Part shown: positions 49,961 through 62,340 of the stretch, in pieces | Layout: each line of letters starts with the position of its first letter | How positions within the stretch are numbered: position 1 is the stretch's first letter | Source of the DNA: Microcebus murinus | Taxonomy: Eukaryota > Chordata > Mammalia > Primates > Cheirogaleidae | Reading direction: 5' to 3' | Assembly: GCF_040939455.1 (NCBI RefSeq) | Contig: NC_134107.1 | Location: 9,115,537-9,179,536, forward strand | Length of the DNA stretch: 64,000 nucleotides | Translations under genes and position numbers: made by a program | Notes under the pieces: model-generated | The model's database searches: none | The model's input: the letters and a program-made list of their open reading frames with translations, nothing else | What the model was told of the DNA's origin: nothing

Positions 49961-52179
49961 CTGACGGCCAGAACCCTAGAGGTTAGCCATGCTACCTACC
50001 CTCTCCAGCTGAGCAGTGCCGGTTTAGGGCATGTTCTGAGCGACGTGCCGATTCTCTTGCCTTCAGTCGCACTGTGTGACGTGGCCCGGCGGTCTCACCC
50101 GCACGGTTCCTGTTTAGCGCTGCACTGTACGCGCTGTGTTTAGTTATTTCAAGTGACAATTAGGGATGCAAACTTGGGTTCCACGTCCACCAGGTGTGGG
50201 CGAGCAAAGCAAGAGCTCAGGGCAGGTGGTTAGAGTATGGTCCGTGCTCAGCTGAGTCCCCATGCAAAAGCAGACGGTGACAACTTTACTCCTGTCTCCT
50301 CCTTTCCCCAGAATCTGGCAATTAATTCTAATATCCACTAGAAGCTCTGACTTGACTCGGAATTATCGAGGCATAATGAGCACATGCCTCGGAGCTACAG
50401 ACTTGTGATTCCAGGCGTGCCGTGTCTTGGAGGGGCTCCAGCCACCTGTGGCTGCACGCAGGCCAGCGGAGAGGGCGCAAACGTCTCCCACCGGAACGGC
50501 AGTGTCCGTTCGCGACGATGCCCTGTTCTCAGCGTCAGGTCCCGGGATGCAGAGATGCCTAGTCGCAGGAGGGCGCAGCCGCTGGGCGAGGCTAAGTCTC
50601 GGTGAGGGGACACGTGACTCCCATCCCGGCGGCCCTCAGCAGCCCAGGGGTGTCTCCCCGCCATGGTGCATGTCCTCACGTGGGTCGGCGCCTGCTCACG
50701 GAGGAGGGGACAGGACGTGGCAGACATGCCCTGGCTCTTCGCGCTTCTGCCAGCAAGTGACACGTGTACTTCCTCTCTCACTTGATTGGCCAAAGCGAGT
50801 CACATGTCCACTCCCGACAGGTGCGGGACGGAGAGGCCCCGTAGGGCGGGGAAACCAGGACGTGGATGACCTTTGGAGTCCCGGTTCCCGAAAGACGGTG
50901 GAGTGTCCGTGGCCTCGGGCAATAGGTGCATCCCACCTCTCTGAGTCTCGGTTTCTCATCTTTAAGATGGGAACAAAGGTCCCGGCGCGGCCTTCCTCAC
51001 GGCTCTCTCTGCGCCGCGAGCGAGGCGATGGGTGCTGAGGCCTGTGCGGGCCGCCGGGTGCCGTGGGGATGGGGGTGTTTATTCTTGCCATAGTTATAGA
51101 TAGCTCAGCAGTGTTCGTGGTGGACCAGAGAAATGTAAAGTGACATCCGTGTGCGTGCGTGCATGCGTGTGTGCCCACGCGAGCATGTGCGTGTGCCAGG
51201 GCTAGAGGCGGGGACGGGCCACAGGTGCCCGGCTTCCTGCCCACCTGGGGCCGTGTGGGTGCCCCAGCCTCAGCTGGCTGGGCAGCCTTGGTCGCCTGCC
51301 CGGGAGCCCACCCTGCAACTGCCGGGCCCTTTCGAGTCCCTCTCTCGGGGGTCTGGGGCCAGGTGGGCAGACTGTGGGTGCCGGGCGTCTGTACGGGCGA
51401 GACAGACTGAGGCTGAGGGTGCGGCCAGCTCGGGGCAGGCCGAGCGGAGCAGGAGGGGAGTGCGCCGAGAGGAAGGGAAGGCGGGAGAGTCGGACAGAGA
51501 CCCGGCGCCCAGGGGGCTGTGTGGCCTCAGAGGGGGAGGTGGCCGCTGCGCTTCCCGGTGGGGTTCCGGCTCCCCTTCCACGCCAGCCCCTCCAGGGAGG
51601 CGCCTGAGCCAGCCCGCAGCCTCCTGCTCCTGGCAAGCGAGCACCGTCACCCACCGACAGCGGCCACCGCGGGAGGGGGCGTCTGAACACGTCCCAGGGT
51701 GACAGCGGAGTCTCCTTGTGGCACACGCTTGGTGACAACGGGGTGTCCCCGCTGCTTGCCCTCCTGTTTTATTTAGAAATGGAGAGGGAGAATCCAGGCC
51801 TGGGAAGCCACAGCGATTCCCCCCCAACCCCCACTTGGTGCATTTCTTTTATTTATTTATTTATTTTATTTAGTGCCATTAGACCATCCCCTTTATATAT
51901 AATTTCTGGGGAAAATCCCTATTTTGTTATTTCTTCAGCATCTTTACGTTGGGTCTCAGAGCAACGGACGGCCCCACCCCTCCCTTCCAGCCCCTCTCGG
52001 TACTCCCGCTGCAAATGCCTCCGTGCTGCAGAGCAGATCCCTCCCCTGCCGCCACCCCCTCTCTGGGGACAAAGAAGGGCCCCATCCTCTCCCTGAGGCC
52101 TTGGGGCAAACCAGATACATCATGGAGGCCCAAGAGGGGACCCATCAAAGGTGCCTGCTTCCAGCCGGCACAAACCTCT
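49961..52179. other. Intergenic DNA with MIR fragment and ATTT tract
   Basis: A MIR core is at about 50920-50985 (CTCGGTTTCTCATCTTTAAG). A (TTTA)n tract lies at 51848-51880, followed by an AT-rich spot. No gene seen. Confidence 0.5.
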
Positions 52180-52385
52180 GCCTATTAACTCTTTCAAAGA
52201 GCATTTGTTGGCGTGTGAAAGCCGTCTGGGTTCATTGATTAAAAAAAAAAAAAAGTATTGTCTTTAGCGCTGCTGAATGTATTAATGAGTTGTAAGGGGA
52301 GGACGGTTGGTATTTGCAAAGGGCTGCAGCTACCTTTCACCTACTTGTTGCCTTAAAAGATAAGATGATGTTGGGAGAGAGAGCT
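52180..52385. promoter_or_regulatory. Candidate conserved noncoding element A
   Basis: AT-rich island without repeat signature: GTTCATTGATTAAAAAA, TGTATTAATGAGTTGTAAG, a T-box-like TTTCACCT and a perfect GATA site AGATAAG (52358-52364). Inferred from texture only. Confidence 0.35.
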
Positions 52386-52759
52386 CTGGGGCACCCCCGC
52401 CAGAACACACTTCATTTACGACCCAGGCAGGATGTCGCTCTTCCTAAAGCCCCAAAGAGTTAAGCCTTCGCCGTGGTCCCTGCCGGCCTTGCCCCCCTTC
52501 CGTATTCTAATGCGAGGCCCGCTTATTCAGAGGACTGCGGGCATATGCCTCTGGGGCCGCGGGACAGCCCGCCCCGCACCCGCGACTGCGTAGTGTCTCT
52601 GCTGAGATGTCCCTAAAATCACGGTTTTGGGGACGCTCAGGCTCAGCGGGACTGTGAGCCTATCCCACGGCTCTAAGCGTTTGCAGCCAGCCCGCTGAGT
52701 GGGGTCCACGCTGTCTCTTCCCATCCAGGGACTCAGCCCGAGGTGAGAAAAACGAGGGA

Positions 52760-52945
52760 GGCGATTAAGAATTCTGACAAGGTAGGCTGAATAAATTGTG
52801 TTTTCTTTGTGAGCCTTAATCCGGTGTTGTATTGGCTTCTTGGACATGGCTAATTTATTTGGAATTTCATTCTGTTCCTGACAGCGTCCTTGACTAGCTG
52901 TTTGATCACCCCGAGCAAAGTTACATACCAGCTTTCAAGCGCGGG
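52760..52945. promoter_or_regulatory. Candidate conserved noncoding element B
   Basis: GATTAAG (52763-52769) and TTAATCC (52816-52822), opposed K50-type homeodomain words, frame ATAAATTGTGTTTTCTTTG. They are followed by an inverted CCAAT (ATTGG) and GCTAATTTATTTGGAATTTC. No repeat is recognised; the sequence to the right is a CpG-rich stretch. Confidence 0.35.
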
Positions 52946-53110
52946 ACGGCCGCGGCGTCATTTTTCTCAAGTGCGTGCGCGGCGGCTTTGTGCCCGCGGC
53001 GGGGGCGCCGGCCGCGCCGGCCCTTGTTAGGCAGAGCAGCCGCCGCGCGGGGGTCCCCCTCAATGAGGGAGCCCTCCACTCCCGCCTGCTCGCCCCACTG
53101 CTCCCGGTTT
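52946..53110. other. CpG-rich stretch
   Basis: GCGCGGCGGCTTTGTGCCCG and following CG-dense sequence between candidate elements B and C suggests an unmethylated CpG island. I see no start codon with a supported coding frame. Confidence 0.4.
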
Positions 53111-53394
53111 TAATCTGCTTTTGTGGCGCAGGAAGAAAGAAAATTAATTTTCGCCCGTCTGCGAGGAGGGAGCGTCTCGGTGGAAACCCGGTTTGAAATG
53201 CAAGTGCCGTCGATTCCGGGCGCCGGGCGCTGACATGCCGTGCTCTGGGGGCAGGAGACGGCCACAGACCTTCCCGGGGGGTTCACCCGGGGTCCCCATC
53301 GCCCCGGCGGTGTCCCACCGTCCCGAGCGCCACCTTGGCAGGAGCGGGGGCTGGTGCTGGTGGCTCTCTCACAGCCCACGTTTGCACGGTGTCT

Positions 53395-53570
53395 GCCTTT
53401 CTCTTTTGTATGTCTTGCTTTTGCAAGAAGAAAAAAGGAAAAGCTAATGATGCTCAACAAGACCTCGGCGTTGCTGAGAATATCCTGCTTTGAGCGCAGT
53501 CGCAGCCGGTGGTGTGACAATGTTGGCAGAATCCGGTCTAATGAGAATGTGCGCTTCCTTTAATTCGGCC
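53395..53570. promoter_or_regulatory. Candidate conserved noncoding element C
   Basis: An AT-rich island with GCTAATGATGCTCAAC, TTGCTGAGAATATCC (MAF half-site TGCTGA), a SOX-type ACAATG and GGTCTAATGAGAATG. No repeat signature. It forms a cluster with A and B over 1.4 kb. Confidence 0.35.
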
Positions 53571-56399
53571 TCCTGACCCCGGCGCGGGCGGCACGTTCCT
53601 CTGGGGCCTTCCGGGTGCCTGGATGCCCCGGGGACGTGGCGAGCCCCCGGGGTGAGGGTCTCGGCCCCGTCCGCTGGGTCTTGCGAAGTCCAGCTACGCC
53701 CTGTGGCTCTCGAGCAGGGCCTGTCCCCGCAGAGCTCTCTCATGCACGGCCCCGTCGTTCCCCTTCCACCCCCGGAGCGCCCGCCCCAGTGACGCCTTCA
53801 CAGAGTCCAGCTCGCGGAACGGGCTCCTCGGGCCCTCCCGAGTGCCACCCGCGTGAGGGCCGGTCCTGGCTGGGGACCAGGCTCTGGTGGTGAGAGCCGG
53901 TGCCTGCTTGTAGCTTCCATGCACTCCCACGGCCCTCATCCGTGGGAGGGTTTCATCTGCCAAGCCTTTCCTTAGGGGACAGTGAGCAAGGACGTGCCGC
54001 TAGTCACCGCTGCAGGGCTTGGACATTTGGGCGTAGGAAGACGCCTTGGCTGTCCGAGGTCCTGGAGACAATGAGCACCCCCCGATCCACCTCAGAGCCC
54101 CGGGCTGGGAGCCTGCCCCGCTCGCCCCCTGGGCCGTGCAAACCCGGAGTCCCCACGTCCCAGTTACGAGGTGGCGTGCCCGGGAGACCCGGCAGGTGGG
54201 AGGGCAGGATGCAGCGGGATCCAACCGGGAAGGGGGCGACTTCAGGTGCACCCCACGTCCTGGGCGACCTTGAGGGGATTCTGGGGCTGTGTGGCCTTCC
54301 GGTTTGCCCCAGCCCAAGGCTGGGATGCCCCGTCTCATCGCCCCACGGCCTGTCTCTGGCTACTGCTGTGTGCAGAGGAGGAAGACTCCACATGCTTCTG
54401 CTCCGTGTGCGCTGGGCGGCCCCTAGCCCAGGACGTCCCTGGGGAAGAGTCGAAGCAGAAGCTCGTGGCAGCTACAGGGCACAGGAGCCGGCAAAGGGGT
54501 CCGAGGGACCGGGGCGGGGCATGGGTGTGTCCCCAACCCACCGTTGCTGCTGACCGTGGGAGACTTTGGGAGTCGCCTCCCCGAGAATGGGAGCATCATG
54601 GTGCCCTGCCACGGAGCGCCGCGGGGTGAATGGGCGGTGCGAGCTGGTTGCCGGGCTGTCCACTGTGCTTCTATCACTTTCGTCCTTTCCGCCCATGGGC
54701 ACCGGCCTCCTATCCATCTCCCGTCCCTGCGCCTGCATGGACCTCGTCCTTGGCGACTCCCAGAGCGCAGGATGTCTGAGTGGGAAGGGGCCGGCCCTCC
54801 TTGGCTGCGGTGAGTCACTTGTGTGTGGGTGCCACGTGACCAGGGACGTGGTTGACTTTGCGTGTCTGATTGTGTGCTTGGCAAACACAGAGAGTTTTGT
54901 CCAAGGCCGCCGAGTCCCCACCTGCCCAGGTTGGGGGGAGGGCCCTGCCTGGGGTGGCCTGAGCTGGCAGCGGGGCTCGGGCAGCAGCCAGGTGCCTCGG
55001 CCTGGGCTGGCGGCCCCCGCTTCCCAAGGACAGCTGGCCCGGAGACGTGGACCCCTCAGGTAAGCGAGATGCCTGCGGGGCAACCAGCCTCCCCTCCTTC
55101 CCCGAGTGCACGGCTGCCCCCGCCCCCGGGACCCCCGCCCCAGGTGCCGGTGGGTTTGTCCAGGAATTAGATGGGACTTTCCTGACTTTCTGGAAGCCCT
55201 TATCGAGCAAATGCTCTAACCGATGAGCGCCTCTACCACGGTCTCCTGATGTCTCAATTCTCACGTATGTTTGAAGTGACCTTCACGCCTCGGTGCACGG
55301 ACACTAAGCCCAGAGCTGAGCGTTCCCTAGAGTGGCATTCAGCAGCAGCACGGGGGGGCCTGGTGGCTCGCTGTGGACAGAGGCACACCCAGAGCTAAGC
55401 AGGACGAGGCACGCTTTCAAGGTGTCCTTTGTCAGCCCAGGTGAGGCATGAGCGTGGGGCGGTGCAGGTGAGAGCTAGGCAGTGACTGGCAGGGGGTGTC
55501 GCCGTCAGGAAAGCCTGGAGCCAGCCCCGTGTCCTCGCCCACTTCCCCCCGTAGGGTGGCTCCCTGTCCTGGCCTTCGCAGCTGCTCCTTACTCGGACTC
55601 CTCCGGAAAGGCTTTGCAGGGAGGACGCCCGACCTGCAGGTAAGGAGGAAGTCCAGGGACTGGCCGCCGGTGTCCGGAGGCTGGCCCAGGGCCCCGAGCC
55701 CTGGAAGGGTCCCCGTTGCTTTCTCTGCAGCTCAGGTTGGGCCGTTTTGGGTGAGAACACGGTCGGGCTGCCGGGACCCAGTGGCCAGAGACTTCTGTCC
55801 TGCGGAGCCCACTGAGGTCCGTGTGGCCCTGTGACGTGGGGTGCGGTTGGGAGGTGCGGGCTGTCTGCCTGTTCACCCCGGAAAACTCGGCAGCGAGAGG
55901 CCAGAGCTAGAGTCGGGGGGCAGAGCCTTAGAGGTGTGTGTGTGTGCGCGCGTGTGCCTACGCGTGTGCACGTGTGTGCGTGGCAGGCAGAGACGGCTGG
56001 GCCGGCGCTGTGACCTCAGAGCAGGTGCAGAGGCATTTCCTAGGGCCCCGTCTGAGCAGGGGCAGGGCCAGCATCCCTGGGCCCGGCCCTCCCTCAACCC
56101 TTCAAACAGGCCTTATTTGCCTCACTTTCCAGCGAGGAGCCCGAGGCCCGAGAGGTTGAGCAACTTGCCCAAGGTCACCCAGCAAGTGCGAGGAGGGTGT
56201 GCGGGGACCCTGCGGGGCATCCTGTCCACTCTGGGCCCTGGGTCCCACCTGCGGCCTCCTTGTCGGGGCTGGTGGGGCCCAGGGAGCTGGAGGAGGTGCT
56301 AGGGCCCACCGGCCCCCTCCGCGGAGCCCAGCGCCTCCCCCGCTCGCCGGGGCTGTCCCTGGCCCGGAGTGGGGCTCTGGGCGGTGTGTGCGGCCCATG
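53571..56399. other. GC-rich intergenic DNA, MIR and GT tract
   Basis: A degenerate GT/GC tract is at about 55933-55985, and a MIR is at about 56115-56195 (GCAACTTGCCCAAGGTCACC). No gene seen. Confidence 0.5.
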
Positions 56400-57202
<803 letters not shown>

Positions 57203-60200
57203 GTGTCGGGGAAGCGGCCTGCACCTCGCTGTCCCGAGGCCGAGCCGGCAGGGGCTGGTGGCAGGGGCGGGAGCAGGGCAGGCCTGTGACCCCGCGTCCC
57301 CCCACGGGGCGGGAGAGATGGGCTCAGAGGGACCAGGATGGACGGTGCCTGCCCAGGCTGAGCAGGGCTGTCCTGCGAGCTGGCCGCCCACGTGGGGGAC
57401 TGGAGGGGCCCCACTGCTGGCCCGTCACCAGGGGCTGGGGCTCCCGTCGAAGCGAGCCACCCCGAGGGAGGGTCTGGCTTTGCGCCTTCCTCTGCCTCTG
57501 ACTCCACGAGGCTCTCTGCAGGAAGAGGCCGCGTGGGCCCAGAGGGGTGGGGTGGAGGAGCCACGAGGACAGACGTGACTGATGCATCACGAGCCACCAA
57601 AGGCCACGCCCTGTCTCTGCTCCCCTCTGTCAGTGCCCGCCTCCCGAGGGACCGGAGAAGCGCGGGCAGCTGTGTTGGCTCCCCGAGCAGACCCTGGGGA
57701 GGCCCTCAGGACAGACTTGTGAGACGGAGCTCAAGTCCCGCTCTGGCCGACCCTCCGCCAGCCCTCCACCAGTCTGAACCTCAGTTTCCCCATCTCTAAA
57801 ATGGGCCCAATAGTCCCTGCCTCCCTCGCTCAGCGGGTTGTCCTGAGGGGCAGGTAAGGGTGAGGTGAGACAGCCCCCTGCAACCTGCCAACACCTGGGC
57901 AGGGGGAGCAGAGTTTGGTGGAGAAGCCACCAGTGCCCCGGCCACCTCCCGTCACTCTACCTTCCGGCTTAACGAGCAGCACGTGGAAGCCAGTGGGTCC
58001 CACCCTGCAGGCAGATTCGAATCACCTGGGGAGATTCAGCCAACACTGACCTCCAGGCTCCAGCCTGCATGTCCTTCCTGCTGGGACCCTTCCAGCAGCG
58101 TCTGGGCCACAGCGGGGGTCGGTGACCTCACCTGGGACCCCGAGATGGAAAGAATGACTTGTGGCAGCTGCAAGGAGAAGCATCGGCCCAGACGTGGTCC
58201 CTGGGCGCTGTGGCTTCGTGGCACGGCAGTGAGTCGCTCCCCGGAAGACCGTGCGTGGCAGCAGGAGGGACGCTGCCTGGGGACGTCCGAGTCCTCTGGA
58301 CACAAAGCTCTCGGAGCTGGGGGTTCCTGTGCGTCCCCAAAGGATTGGGGGTCTTGGTGGCAGTTCAGGGGGCTGGAGCCGCTGACCTGGGCAAGGGGAC
58401 ACGAGGGGTGGGTGTGGAGTCACCACCTCGCAGCATCCCTGCTGCATGGACCAGAGGTGACAGCTGGGGACAGTCGTGGTTTCTGTGGCACCGATAAGCT
58501 CACCTGTGCCGGGAAGACCTTCCCTTGCTCCTGTAGCACCTGCCGAGGTCGGGTCTTGAGTTCAAGAGAGCTGCGAAGGCCGGGGAGCAGCGGACCTGTG
58601 GGGACTGGCCGTCCGCAGAGTCTCGACAGAGGGGTGGCGTCAGGGACCAGCTGACGGTGACCCGGATGGGGCTCCTTCTCGCCGACTGTCAGGACGGTCT
58701 GTCTGCACAGGTGCCGGGCCCCGAGCCGGGTTCGACGTGTCCTCTGGCGGTCGTGTTGGCCAGTGCAGAGCAGAGCTCAAGTCACGTCCTTCTCCAAGGA
58801 CAGTCGCCAGCGTGTCCAGGGCTCTGCCCCAGCACTCTCGCCTGGCCACAGGGTGGGCGGGAGCTGCGTTCCTACTGCTCTCCGGGGAAAATATTGCCCG
58901 CTTAAAAAAAACTATCATGCATGATTTTGTTGATCTCTGTAAGGAAGAAAAACCACATTTGCTGTTGTGAACATGAAGGAGCACGGGTGGCCACCTGCTC
59001 TGTCTGCCTGCACTGTCCTGGCTTTCAAGCCAGAGTCCCATGTCCTGGGAGACCCCTGGGTCCTGGGCAAACGTGTCACCCAGGCGGGAAGTCAGGCGTT
59101 CCCATGACATGCTAAGGTCTTGCCAGCGTGCAGCTGCACGTGACCCTCTCGTCCACATGGGCGTGGGGACGGCACCTCCGCACACACCTGGGGCCAGCCC
59201 TGGGCCAGTGAGCCCGGGTCCGGGGATCCTGTGGGGGAGCCGGTGGGGGGACACACCCGTCTACTGGGGTCGCCCGGCAGGGAGGCTAGACGAAGCCCCA
59301 GGCAGCTCCGTGGGAACACGGCGCCTAGAAAGACGGCAGAAGATGGGATTCTGCCACCCTTGTTTGTCTCCCAACTTCACTTCAATTGGCCACTCGTTTC
59401 TTTTTTTTCTTAAGCCAGTTTACGTTCATTTCTGTTGCTGGCAAATTCTGACGACTGCAGGCCGTCTGCATCTGTCCGTGTGTCGGCATCTCCAGCCTGT
59501 GACACGGCGCCCGGCCCAGGACAGGCACTTGGCATGCGGCCGGATGAGCCGGACGGAGGATGTGCCCTGGCTGGACATCGGGACAGGGGACAGCAGGCAT
59601 CGGCTCCCTTCGGCCACGAGCGACAGACATGTAGACAAACGGTGATTGAAGGAGAGAGGCTTGTGTCCCCGTTTCATTTTTCTTTTTTCACGTAGCGAGG
59701 AGTGTGGCATCCGGTATTCCCCGGCCGCAGCGTGGCAGGTTCCTGACATCGTCCAGGCCTCAGGCCTTTCTGACCTGCCGTGGTTTGTATGTAGCTTTGG
59801 TCTTTATGGCTACAAGAAGGCTGCTGCTACTCCAGGCAGCGAATGTGAGTTCCAGGCAGGAAGAGAAAGGAGAGGGTGGTAGAGACAGAAAGCGATGCTC
59901 TCAGAAACACTTAGTTTTCCACCTTGCAAGCCAGAATGAAGCCACATGACGTCCCTAGATGCCCAGGAGGCTGGAGAATGGCAATTGTCAGCTGGGCTCG
60001 TTGCCACCCTGAGGGACGTCAGGTTTCTGTTGTAAAGGCAGGCAGGCGGAATGGCGATGGGGCAAGCAACGGGTGGTCTCTATCACTGGCTCCTTGGCTA
60101 TTCTTTGCCATTGTGGTCTTTACCCTGGACACTGTTTTGGGCATTTGAGTGTCTGTAGTGGCACCTCTTATGGCCTTCAGGGATAGCAGCTGTGCCAGGC

Positions 60201-60440
60201 TATCTTTGGCCACTTCGACCTGGAGTCAGAGGCTGGAGCTTTCCATGGCCCCCACGGCCCTGGGTATTCCAACGAGGAAGCCTAGGGCTGAGAGAGACAC
60301 TCCTTCTTAGACGCACGGCATGCCCCTCTGCTCAGGGCCGGCAGTGACACACACAAACTGCAGCGCATGGAAGGTGGACAGTGAGCAGGTGATGGGCGAA
60401 CCAGTGGCGGTGATGGGCAGCAGATGCATTACTGGGTAGT
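57203..60440. other. SMIM38 3' side and intergenic DNA
   Basis: No AATAAA is found for SMIM38 before 60604, so the 3' end is unknown. A MIR lies at about 57730-57865 (CCTCAGTTTCCCCATCTCTA) and a MER5-like hAT piece at about 57975-58100 (GCAGATTCGAATCACCTGGG). AT-rich spots are at 58880-58980 and 59380-59460. Confidence 0.5.
58914..58925. other. 12-bp perfect palindrome ATCATGCATGAT
   Basis: ATCATGCATGAT is its own reverse complement. The core ATGCAT resembles POU/octamer-type half-sites. It sits in an AT-rich island (58880-58980) amid GC-rich DNA. Confidence 0.5.
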
Positions 60441-60675
60441 GCTGAGGCTGGACTGCGTCCCCCCAAGCCCCGCACTGTGGATGACTGTGTTGGAGACAGG
60501 GCCTTTACAGACGCATTAACACCTGCGAGCCGAGGAGAGGGGCCCAGGAGGAAACAGCCCTGCCAACACCGTGACCTTGGACTTCTAACCTCCAGCACTG
60601 TGAGCAAATAAATGTTTGCTGTTTAAGCCCCCCAGTCTGCGGTGCTTGTCACGGCAGCCTGGGCTGACTAAGACG
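60440..60675 (+). mobile_element. MaLR LTR fragment (MLT1/MST type)
   Basis: GGACTGCGTCCCCCCAAGCC, CGTGACCTTGGACTTCTAAC, CAAATAAATGTTTGCTGTTT and AAGCCCCCCAGTCTGCGGTG give a MaLR LTR in + orientation. Confidence 0.85.
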
Positions 60676-60689
60676 GAAGGATAGATGCG

Positions 60690-60800
60690 GCCATTTAACC
60701 CGGCAAACATCCACTGAGCGCTTACAACACGCCAGGCATGAGGGCTACCACGTTGAACAGGACAAAGCACCAGCCTTCAGGTAGCTTGTCACCTATGGGA
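60690..60800. repeat. L2-like fragment
   Basis: CATCCACTGAGCGCTTACAA, CACGCCAGGCATGAGGGCTA and CCAGCCTTCAGGTAGCTTGT are the ordered words of an L2 segment. Confidence 0.6.
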
Positions 60801-60829
60801 TAAGACACACCTAGAAGCAGGTATTACAC

Positions 60830-61125
60830 CTGCACTAGACACATGTGGCTACTGAGCAGTAAAAATGTGGCCATTGCAAATTGACATACGGTGTGAATAT
60901 GAAATACACAGTAATTATCGAAGCCTTGGTACAGAAAAGCAATGTAAAATATCATTAATGATGATTTTATGTTGATTATGCCTTGAAATGATATTCTGGA
61001 CACATTGGATTAAATAAAATATCTAGTTTAATTTCATCTGTTTCTTTTAATGGGTTTTAATGTGACTTCTAGAAAATTTTAAATTATATATGCAGCTCGT
61101 ATTATTTTTATACTGGACCATGATA
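60830..61125. mobile_element. hAT-type DNA transposon remnant
   Basis: CACTAGACACATGTGGCTAC, AATGTAAAATATCATTAATG, GGATTAAATAAAATATCTAG and TATATGCAGCTCGTATTATT match, in order, a common mammalian hAT non-autonomous repeat ending in a CTGGAC-type terminus. Confidence 0.6.
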
Positions 61126-61229
61126 ATGTAGTAAAAGGGCAGTGAGGGGTGGGTGGATGCATGATGTGTTACAGGAACACAGAAGGAAGCTTCCGGGAGG
61201 AGAATCTTAAGTGATAATATCTAGACTGC

Positions 61230-62160
61230 AAATCAGAACCCACGAGGTGCAGCTAAAGTAATTCTTGAAGGAAAATTCATAGCCTTATATGCTTATATTA
61301 ACAAATAAGAAAGAATGAAAACAGACAAGTTAAGCTTATGACTCAATAAATCTAGAAAACAATAGAACAATAGAATAAAGCTAAGGAAACAGAAGGAAGA
61401 AATAAAGATAAGAATGATTTCGGTGATGTCCTCTTGTCTGTGTTAGGGTGAGGTAGTCATGAGTGCCGTTGACGAGATACATTATGGGCACGAGACTCCC
61501 ACAGAGTGGGGAAATGAATAAGAAAGGAAATGACTAAGAAAGGAAAGGAAATGAATGTATTAAAAAGTGATAGAATTAACAAATGTATCAAAGTGCTGGG
61601 TTTTTTAGGGGGAAAAACAGAAAAGGACATCATTAGTTAATTCTATCATGAAAAAAGAAGAAAGTACACATGAAAGTAAAAGTATATGGGGAAAAAAAAC
61701 AGCCATAGAGACATAACAAGGGGAATAACCGCAGGAAACTGGCTCTGGTATACGTAAATGATTTTGAGACTTTGAAAACACAGAAAACATAATTCATAAA
61801 AAATGACTCCTAAGAGATGTCAAGTCTAAACAAATTGATCACCTTAAAAAAATAGGAAGTTGTCAAAGTCTACCTTTTGTAAAGAAAAGAATAAAAGGCA
61901 CCACGGCCCCGAATGTTTTCTAGGAGGACCCTGCTACACTGAACACGAACAGTAATTCACCACTATTTAAACTTCTGGAGATCATGAAGGAAGGGAAGTT
62001 TCTAAATTCTTTTTATGTAAGAAGCATATCATTGATACCAAAAATCCATCAGCGATAGCATGGGAAGAGAAAGCATACCTGTGTTACTCACGAATATTGA
62101 TGCAAAAATATTAAATCTCTGAATTAAGCAGCGCATTAGAGAAATGAATCATCACAACCA
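61230..62160 (+). mobile_element. Old L1 fragment (ORF2 region), diverged
   Basis: GCAGCTAAAGTAATTCTTGA, AAGGAAAATTCATAGCCTTA, AAAATAGGAAGTTGTCAAAG and GAAAGCATACCTGTGTTACT follow the L1 ORF2 order with many indels. The piece at about 61425-61520 does not fit and may be an insertion. Confidence 0.65.
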
Positions 62161-62211
62161 AGTGGAGTGGATTCCAGAATCCACGGTTAAAGATTCGAAA
62201 GTCAAGTAGCG

Positions 62212-62340
62212 GGCTGGGCGCGGTGGCTCACAACTGTAATCCCAGCACTCTGGGAGGCCGGTGTACTTGGAAGGGTTGCTTGAGGCCAAGAGTTTGAGAC
62301 CCGGTCATTATAACAATAAATTAAGTAATTAAAAAAACTT
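62212..62340 (+). mobile_element. Truncated Alu / 7SL monomer
   Basis: GGCTGGGCGCGGTGGCTCAC and GTAATCCCAGCACTCTGGGA start the left arm. It breaks off after TTTGAGACCCGG into an AT-rich tail ending at about 62340. Confidence 0.8.
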
